A stretch of DNA of 6,697 nt from an uncultured Gemmatimonadales bacterium (lineage in GTDB: Bacteria > Gemmatimonadota > Gemmatimonadetes > Longimicrobiales > Gaopeijiaceae). Position numbers and translations under genes: made by a program. Position 1 is the first letter of the stretch; every line of letters starts with the position of its first letter. A model generated the notes under the pieces. The model was not told the DNA's origin. It was given only the letters and a program-made list of their open reading frames with translations, and ran no database searches. The stretch spans positions 1-6,697 of the forward strand of contig CALJKZ010000059.1 in assembly GCA_937983085.1 (NCBI GenBank), in the 5' to 3' direction. Positions 5,540 through 6,697 of the stretch are shown one piece after another.

Positions 5540-6697
5540 ACCGTGTCGACGTGAGGGTCCGGGGACACCTGTCGACGCTGACCGAGGCCGAGCTGGGTCC
5601 GCTCATCCACCGACAGCCCATGGAGTCCGAGGGTGTCGGCGAGGCCGTAGCCGCCCTCGTTGCCGACGTCCGGCTGCGGGGAGACGAGGCGCTGAGGGAG
5701 ATGGCGAGCCGCTTCGACGGCGTGGAGCTGGATTCCCTCGAGGTCTCCCCGGAGGCATGGGACGAGGCGTTGGACGCCCTCGATTCATCGGTCCGCCGGG
5801 GACTGGAACGGGCGGCGGAGAACATCCGGACCTTCCACGCCGCCCAGGTGCCCCAAGACGTCGTGGTGGAGGTCGAACCGGGCGTGCGCATCACCCGCAC
5901 CTGGGCTCCCCTGCAGCGCGTCGGAGTCTATGCGCCGGGAGGGACCGCCGCCTACCCGAGCTCCGTGCTCATGGGCGTCGTCCCCGCCAAGGCCGCGGGG
6001 GTCGACGACGTGGTGGTGTGTTCGCCTCCGGGTCCCGACGGCCGTCCGCCCGCCGCGGTCCTGGCCGCCTGCGCCATCGCCGGGGCCGACCGGCTGTACG
6101 CCCTGGGCGGAGCCGGCGCCGTCGCAGCCCTGGCCTACGGTACCGAGTCGGTGCCCACCGTGGACGCCATCGTCGGTCCGGGCAACCGTTGGGTCACCGA
6201 GGCCAAGAGGCAGGTGGCGGGCACGGTGCTCATCGACTCGCCGGCCGGCCCCTCGGAGGTCCTCGTCCTCCTCGACGAAACCGGCGATCCCCGCTTCGCC
6301 GCACACGAGATGTTGGCCCAGGCCGAGCACGACCCCGACGCATCGTGTGTTCTGGTGAGCACGTCTCGACGGGTCGCCGACGAGACGGAGCGCACCCTCG
6401 TCGATCTGCTGGAGGACGCTCCCCGGGGGCACATCGCCCGGCGCGCCCTCGCCGACGAAGGCGGCATCCTCATCGCCGAGTCCATGGAGCAGGCGCTGGA
6501 CTTCACCGACCGGTACGCCCCCGAGCACCTCTCCATCATGACCGCCGACGCCGCCGCCCACGCCCGTTCCCTCCGCAATTCGGGGACGACCTTCGTGGGG
6601 CCGTGGGCCTCGGTGGCCCACGGCGACTACATGACCGGCGCAAACCACGTGCTGCCCACCGCCGGGCGGGCCCGGAGCTTCTCCGGGCTGTCCATCC
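5536..6697 (+). CDS. hisD: Histidinol dehydrogenase (HisD), C-terminus beyond the window
   Basis: HisD performs the last two oxidations of the pathway, L-histidinol to L-histidine with two NAD+, as a zinc-dependent dimer. The first 387 codons are present of about 430 expected; the frame is open to the right edge. Family landmarks are the NAD-site stretch GVYAPGGTAAYPSSVLMG (130-147), VDAIVGPGN (209-217), the signature IDSPAGPSEV (233-242), zinc ligands Q262 and H265 in AQAEHDP, the catalytic pair E330-H331 in YAPEHL, and zinc ligand D364 in HGDYMTG. The fourth zinc ligand, a late histidine, lies past the edge. The ATG at 5536 overlaps the hisG stop as ATGA, with GAGAGG 8 nt upstream, so the two genes are co-transcribed and probably translationally coupled. 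No frameshift or missing motif is seen in the visible part. Confidence 0.96.
   Translation, partial: MNRVDVRVRGHLSTLTEAELGPLIHRQPMESEGVGEAVAALVADVRLRGDEALREMASRFDGVELDSLEVSPEAWDEALDALDSSVRRGLERAAENIRTFHAAQVPQDVVVEVEPGVRITRTWAPLQRVGVYAPGGTAAYPSSVLMGVVPAKAAGVDDVVVCSPPGPDGRPPAAVLAACAIAGADRLYALGGAGAVAALAYGTESVPTVDAIVGPGNRWVTEAKRQVAGTVLIDSPAGPSEVLVLLDETGDPRFAAHEMLAQAEHDPDASCVLVSTSRRVADETERTLVDLLEDAPRGHIARRALADEGGILIAESMEQALDFTDRYAPEHLSIMTADAAAHARSLRNSGTTFVGPWASVAHGDYMTGANHVLPTAGRARSFSGLSI

Noticed and set aside
5785..6648. Minus-strand open frame of 287 codons over hisD.
   Set aside because: It is antisense to hisD, which shows an uninterrupted family signature from 5536 to the window edge.

Overview
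The window is a GC-rich piece of bacterial chromosome made of housekeeping genes. I cannot name the species. High GC, strong Shine-Dalgarno sites and tightly packed genes fit many phyla; Gemmatimonadota or a similar soil or marine lineage is only a guess. I see no mobile element, phage gene, CRISPR array, tRNA or rRNA.

Layout. Positions 1-115 (minus strand) hold the first 38 codons of a type II topoisomerase A subunit (gyrA-like, running off the left edge). Positions 116-374 are a non-coding gap. Positions 375-1457 (minus) encode a family 2 glycosyltransferase with an extra C-terminal Rossmann-type domain. It follows uvrA (1471-4311, minus), the nucleotide excision repair damage sensor, by 13 bases, and its ribosome binding site overlaps the uvrA stop codon, so the two are probably one transcript. 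Positions 4312-4633 separate uvrA from the divergent histidine genes. On the plus strand come hisG (4634-5539), a long-form ATP phosphoribosyltransferase, and hisD (from 5536, overlapping hisG by ATGA), histidinol dehydrogenase, which runs off the right edge.

The most interesting part is the hisG leader, 4477-4616. It holds an unannotated 25-codon leader peptide with seven histidines, five in a row. This is followed by three mutually exclusive RNA hairpins ending in an intrinsic terminator (11-position stem, 4-nt loop, nine T) that stops 5 nt before the hisG Shine-Dalgarno. An 8-nt sequence within the last His codons is repeated exactly in the 5' arm of the terminator, and both copies can pair with the same middle segment. 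That middle segment can form a 17-position antiterminator with the terminator's 5' arm. This is the classical layout of ribosome-mediated his attenuation. When charged tRNA-His is scarce, the ribosome stalls on the His codons, the antiterminator forms and hisG-hisD is transcribed. When histidine is plentiful, the ribosome reaches the stop codon, covers the middle segment and the terminator forms. HisG also carries the C-terminal domain used for histidine feedback in its family, so the pathway appears controlled at both transcript and enzyme level.
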